This document shows, one piece after another, positions 32,311 through 35,009 of a DNA stretch of 35,009 bases. Origin of the DNA: Nitrospira sp. (GTDB lineage Bacteria > Nitrospirota > Nitrospiria > Nitrospirales > Nitrospiraceae). The DNA lies in assembly GCA_029865345.1 (NCBI GenBank), contig JAOUHD010000013.1, forward strand, positions 1-35,009, given 5' to 3'. The position numbers and the translations under genes are program-made. The number at the start of each line of letters is the position of its first letter. Positions within the stretch are counted from its first letter, which is position 1. The notes beneath the pieces were generated by a model. The model was not told where the DNA came from. It ran no database searches and saw nothing but the letters and a program-made list of their open reading frames with translations.

Positions 32311-32525
32311 ATGACTTCCTCCCTTGGTGGAGGTGGTAGCTCCATTGCCTGCTCGGCGAGTTGCTGCGTCATCTGCTCCCGCGTCCGCTCAAGAATCGAT
32401 GCAGTGCGTACGAAAAACGAGTCCTATTCCGTCGATAAGAGGCCGGTTCTGTCTTGTACGATCCAGGCACGTCCCAGGGAGACTGGCAGGCGTGTGCAGC
32501 GAGATAGGGATGTGGGCCTGCTCAA
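32307..32525 (-). pseudogene. Possible degraded gene with in-frame TAG
   Basis: The minus-strand frame from TTG 32525 is open except for one TAG at 32424-32426. After that stop it reads DSFFVRTASILERTREQMTQ and then a Gln/Glu-rich, proline-containing tail before TGA at 32307, immediately followed by the strong hairpin. This looks like the 3' end of a real gene whose 5' part is damaged or lost beside the repeat at 32538. No family is recognised. It could also be chance open frame. Confidence 0.3.
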
Positions 32526-32537
32526 ATAAAGGGGGGG

Positions 32538-32557
32538 CTTATGCCGATCCGCATAAG
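32538..32557 (+). repeat. Palindromic repeat, copy 1
   Basis: CTTATGCCGATCCGCATAAG, a 20-base imperfect palindrome, is identical to 34932-34951. Similarity extends on both sides for about 25 bases upstream (CTGCT...GGG) and about 45 bases downstream (CCGTGA, ACAT, ACTCATTG), so each copy is part of a longer related segment. Confidence 0.75.
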
Positions 32558-32665
32558 AATCCGTGACACATGGTTGCCCAGTCGCAACTCATTGAAACGG
32601 CAGCAGCTATGGCGTATTGTTCGCGAACGGCAGCGGCTTATTAGACAGACAGAAGCTGGCAGATC

Positions 32666-32683
32666 CGGTTCTTGTGCGGATCG
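32666..32683 (-). repeat. Palindromic repeat, inverted partial copy
   Basis: On the minus strand CGATCCGCACAAGAACCG matches copy 2 (CGATCCGCATAAGAACCG) in 17 of 18 bases. With copy 1 it forms an inverted pair enclosing about 110 bases, which would fit a small non-autonomous element or its remains. Confidence 0.55.
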
Positions 32684-32782
32684 ATCTAAACATAGTTAGG
32701 CGTTGCTGCACGCCCACTTGATGATGCCGACCAAACCTTCACACGTATTGAACTTTCACCCTGAACCCAGGAGAACAACAAT

Positions 32783-33181
32783 ATGAACCAAGCAGAAAAG
32801 AATGCAGAAATCATTCGGCGCGGTTATGCGGCCTTCAACGCGGCTGACATGAAAACACTCACAACTCTGTTTGACGAGCATGCCGTGTGGCATACGCCGG
32901 GCCAAAGCTCCATCGCCGGCGACCACAAGGGACGCGAGTCGGTCTTCGCCCAATTCAGCCGGTATGGGAGCCTGACGGGCGGGACTTTCAAGGCGAAGTT
33001 GCTGCATGTGCTCAAGGATGACGACGGTGTGGTGGTGGGTGTTCATCACAACAGCGCCGAACGGAACGGGAAGCGCCTGGAGGTTGATTGCTGCATCGTC
33101 TTCCAATTCAAAAACGGCCTGGTTATTGACGCTCGGGAGCATTATTACGACCTCCACGCTTGGGACGCGTTCTGGGCGTAG
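32783..33181 (+). CDS. SnoaL/NTF2-like (ketosteroid isomerase-type) protein
   Basis: A 132-residue small alpha-beta cone protein, cytosolic. It opens with the helix NAEIIRRGYAAFNAADMKTL, followed by LFDEHAVWHTPG and SIAGDHKGRESVFAQF, the typical SnoaL-like pattern, and ends with strand-rich LVIDAREHYYDLHAWDAFWA. Family members act as isomerases, hydrolases or ligand-binding proteins, so a specific reaction cannot be given. AGGAG lies 9 nt before the ATG. It stands alone in an accessory-like stretch between repeats. Confidence 0.88.
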   Translation: MNQAEKNAEIIRRGYAAFNAADMKTLTTLFDEHAVWHTPGQSSIAGDHKGRESVFAQFSRYGSLTGGTFKAKLLHVLKDDDGVVVGVHHNSAERNGKRLEVDCCIVFQFKNGLVIDAREHYYDLHAWDAFWA

Positions 33182-33328
33182 TCTGCTCGTGGGGTGTGAC
33201 TGACGTGAGAATACAAATCCACCAATGGCGGCGGCTGTCAAGGCAGATGGTGTGTCCGAAGTCGTCCATCTTTACTTTACCGCGAGAAGGGCATCGGTCC
33301 TTTGTGAATTGACAAGGAAAGACCGGTA

Positions 33329-33354
33329 CCGGAGCCGTTTGGACACGGCTCCGG
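33329..33354 (-). terminator. Strong hairpin downstream of the 42-aa gene
   Basis: CCGGAGCCGT (33329-33338) pairs perfectly with ACGGCTCCGG (33345-33354), 6-nt loop. On the minus strand it lies about 40 nt after the stop of the 42-residue gene and is followed by a T-rich stretch (GGTCTTTCC), so it probably ends that transcript. It may also serve the SnoaL-like gene from the other side. Confidence 0.6.
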
Positions 33355-33393
33355 CCACGCTTCCTGTCCTGGCGGCAATTTGCTACTAACGGC

Positions 33394-33522
33394 TCATCCC
33401 ATGAAACCGCCGAAATAGAATGCAAATGCAACGATCCCGATAAGAATCACCGCATACAGATACACCCATGGTGGCTCATGCGTTAAGTCGTCCTTTATGT
33501 CCTTTAAGTGTAGATCACTCAT
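33394..33522 (-). CDS. Small single-pass membrane protein (42 aa)
   Basis: Too short for the ORF track. The translation MSDLHLKDIKDDLTHEPPWV is followed by one transmembrane helix (YLYAVILIGIVAFAFYFGGF) and ends MG. The AAGGAGGTG ribosome binding site a few bases before the ATG is excellent, and a terminator-like hairpin follows, so this is a complete single-gene unit. No family is recognised; an N-in, C-out small membrane protein, perhaps an accessory subunit or stress protein, is inferred. Confidence 0.72.
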   Translation of the reverse strand: MSDLHLKDIKDDLTHEPPWVYLYAVILIGIVAFAFYFGGFMG

Positions 33523-34041
33523 AGAACACCTCCTTGTGTGAAACCTCCTATGTTCCGTAGAAGAGTGTTTGGACCGTCCTCTATGTTTGCTACATGTTAA
33601 TAAGCGGAACGTTCCTTCGCTATCGCCCAGGAGATTGAATTTACAGCTACACCGAATGGGTGAGGGGACTGCTACGCACAGGACGGATCAATGGGACTTG
33701 AGGTATGTCAGAATCACCTCCACGCGACTCATATCGGTCGATCACGAATTGAGAAGCGGCCGTTCAACGTCTGCGTTCTGATGGTAGGAGGTCGAGGTTA
33801 TGACCAGAGTAGTGCTCTGCTGCTGCACGCATCTCCCTGTCGCTGGCTTGTCTTAGCTCTGCGTGCATTCTCCTGCCCCTGACAATCAACCAGACCTGTA
33901 TACCGAGAGGACTTCGACCATGTTACGGCCTATGCTGAATTGGGGATGTAGGAAAGACCTCCGACTCATTCGCGAGCCGACCTCACGACTTACTCAGCCT
34001 TGGAAGCGGTCAAAACATGGTTCAGAAACATCTGTTTTGAA
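33523..34041. other. Intergenic stretch with only micro-ORFs
   Basis: No gene over 60 codons is supported. One 18-codon frame (from the ATG near 33801) has AGGAGG upstream, and a 48-codon frame starts at 33920; both are uncertain. The remaining ORFs of 60-70 aa lack ribosome binding sites. The region looks like decayed coding sequence. Confidence 0.4.
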
Positions 34042-34066
34042 TCATTGTGTCGCATCTGATGCCTGA
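33920..34066 (+). CDS. Uncertain 48-aa ORF, possibly a decayed gene start
   Basis: ATG at 33920 with GAGAGG 9 nt upstream reads MLRPMLNWGCRKDLRLIREP and then becomes low in pattern, ending at TGA 34064-34066. The first 25 residues loosely recall the N-terminus of Hsp20-family proteins (LNW...LRLIRE), but the alpha-crystallin domain is missing. Its end overlaps the cupin gene on the other strand by 25 bp. It may be a truncated remnant or no gene. Confidence 0.25.
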   Translation: MLRPMLNWGCRKDLRLIREPTSRLTQPWKRSKHGSETSVLNHCVASDA

Positions 34067-34491
34067 TGTTGTTCTGGGCGGATAAGATTTGGCTTTCCCT
34101 CTTCACCGACGAAGACAACCAATAATCTCAACGGGACCTCGCCTAAATTCTTTGCGCTATGCACGGTGTTCACAACCTCCAGAAACCCACTCCCAGCCTT
34201 AAATGTCTGTCGAGCGCCATCCTCAAATTCCACCGTCATGGTTCCCTCAAGGACGTGAACGTAGGTGGGCACGGCATGCATGTGGCGACCGTTCTCCTTC
34301 CCCGGTTGGATTTCGACCAGGACCGAGGCCATTTCCGCCTTGTCGGTTTTGGGATATTCGATCTTCTGGCCACTGATCGTCGTTGAACCTTTCATCACCG
34401 CTGTCACTGTGAAATCTTGTGGTTCTGCACGCACTGAGACGGTCGTCTGGACCAAGACCAGAATCAAGAGGACTGAGAAAAGTATTCTCAT
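34042..34491 (-). CDS. Exported cupin-domain protein
   Basis: A periplasmic cupin of 149 aa. The signal peptide (RILFSVLLILVLVQTTVSVRA) ends near residue 22. The single cupin domain has GRHMHAVPTYVHVLEGTMTV, with His70 and His72 as likely metal ligands and a later His in VVNTVHSAKN; PGKENGRHMH is the first cupin motif. Substrate is unknown; such proteins include small oxygenases and sugar-binding or quercetinase-like enzymes. The start at 34491 (GGGGGT upstream) is preferred to the track's start 27 codons earlier because it gives a normal signal peptide. Confidence 0.85.
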   Translation of the reverse strand: MRILFSVLLILVLVQTTVSVRAEPQDFTVTAVMKGSTTISGQKIEYPKTDKAEMASVLVEIQPGKENGRHMHAVPTYVHVLEGTMTVEFEDGARQTFKAGSGFLEVVNTVHSAKNLGEVPLRLLVVFVGEEGKPNLIRPEQHQASDATQ

Positions 34492-35009
34492 CGTCGTACC
34501 CCCATGAGCATGTGTTGTTGAACCGAAGAAAGCGCATGCCCCGCGACCTTGAAAGCGACAGTAAGACATCACGCACCATCACCATCCCATTGAGGCGGGC
34601 ATCCCCTTCAACAACGGGGATGGTACCACAGTGACAGTTCGTCATTTTTATCACGAGCAGCCGGACCGGAGCGGGCTCTATCTGTCCTCTTGGCCGTCAA
34701 GGTGTGCCGAGGCGGCTGGCCAGGGGTTTTGGGCACGGATCGCCACCGAGAACAAGAGGCCACACCATCACTCACGGATGTGGAACGGAGTAAGCCAGCA
34801 CTCCTCTTCGCAGCGCGTGGTGGTCCGCTTTGCGGAACGTGTTTGAAGGGCATGCGAACGTCTCAAGGTGGCCGATGGCAGTCCTCGACCCTTAGCCGAC
34901 GTCCACGAGCGACTGCTATCAGAAGGAGGGTCTTATGCCGATCCGCATAAGAACCGTGATACATAGTCGATGGGCTGGCACTCATTGCACCACCGTCGAT
35001 GATGGGATA
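34492..35009. other. End of window: hairpin, no intact gene
   Basis: A 7-bp hairpin CATCCCC/GGGGATG lies at 34600-34622, upstream of the cupin gene. A plus-strand frame without a start reads RLKVADGSPRPLADVHERLL and runs through the repeat at 34932 to a TAG at about 34966, which may be the 3' end of a lost gene. ORFs of 71-86 aa here lack ribosome binding sites. Confidence 0.4.
34932..34951 (+). repeat. Palindromic repeat, copy 2
   Basis: Identical over 20 bases to 32538-32557, with related flanks on both sides. In one frame both copies encode the same short peptide (YADPHKN) shortly before a stop codon, so the repeat may be the conserved 3' end of a gene family or mobile element rather than a pure DNA signal. 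Confidence 0.75.

Larger units (their letters stand above)
32096..32782. other. Accessory intergenic stretch with remnants and repeats
   Basis: No intact gene is supported. It contains a strong 10-bp hairpin (32285-32310), a probable gene remnant on the minus strand (32307-32525), one palindromic repeat (32538-32557) and an inverted partial copy of it (32666-32683). The last bases hold the AGGAG ribosome binding site of the SnoaL-like gene. The plus-strand ORFs of 80 and 84 aa have no ribosome binding site. Confidence 0.45.

Noticed and set aside
32538-32557. Integron attC or dif-like site
   Set aside because: The palindrome lacks the attC core triplets and the XerC/XerD half-site pattern; no integrase is nearby.
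34972-34990. Sigma54 promoter-like TGGCAC...TTGCA
   Set aside because: The distance between the GG and GC elements is 8 rather than 10 bases, and no gene follows.

Overview
The window looks like a chromosomal segment of a Nitrospira-type bacterium (phylum Nitrospirota). This is inferred from remembered gene content and gene order: an F0-only ATP synthase block, pabB-pabC, a paired M16 peptidase operon with larE, zapB-zapA-rny-ymdB-xseA-xseB-tlyA, and a 127-bp inverted-repeat element between ymdB and xseA of a kind I recall from Nitrospira genomes. No rRNA, tRNA, CRISPR array, intact transposase or phage gene was seen.

Region by region. (1) 1-6.3 kb is loosely packed: a secreted hypothetical protein, a long non-coding stretch with hairpins, an exported astacin-like zinc protease with a duplicated C-terminal repeat, a CYTH-CHAD protein, a CBS-pair protein and an exported protein built of internal repeats. 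(2) 6.3-16.7 kb is mostly housekeeping: an ABC exporter, a small conserved protein and a 31-residue bS22/COX24-like basic protein (absent from the ORF track) on the minus strand; a lipoprotein and nadB on the plus strand; a DUF4124-SLT transglycosylase whose end overlaps nadB; pabB-pabC; then atpZ-atpB-atpE-atpF facing larE. (3) 15.9-20.7 kb, minus strand: larE, an inactive-type and an active-type M16 peptidase, and rlmN. (4) 20.8-30.3 kb, plus strand: Slt-type transglycosylase, zapB-like, zapA, a roughly 370-nt apparently structured RNA, rny, ymdB, the repeat element, xseA, xseB, tlyA and a GalE-like epimerase. (5) 30.3-35 kb: rhodanese and aat, then a sparse accessory-like tail with a small lipoprotein, apparent gene remnants, a SnoaL-like protein, a 42-residue membrane protein, a cupin and three copies of a short palindromic repeat.

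The most interesting signal is the zapA-rny interval. Four helices (8, 9, 9-of-10 and 8 base pairs) nest in order across about 370 nt and enclose several local hairpins, with a promoter-like sequence upstream. Gammaproteobacterial 6S RNA lies directly downstream of zapA, so this may be a divergent or enlarged 6S-like RNA, or a new RNA. Nearby, rny and xseA each have a well-placed Shine-Dalgarno sequence but no ATG, GTG or TTG at the expected distance: the codons there are ATT and ACG. No database search or folding program was run; all family calls come from motifs read in the translations.
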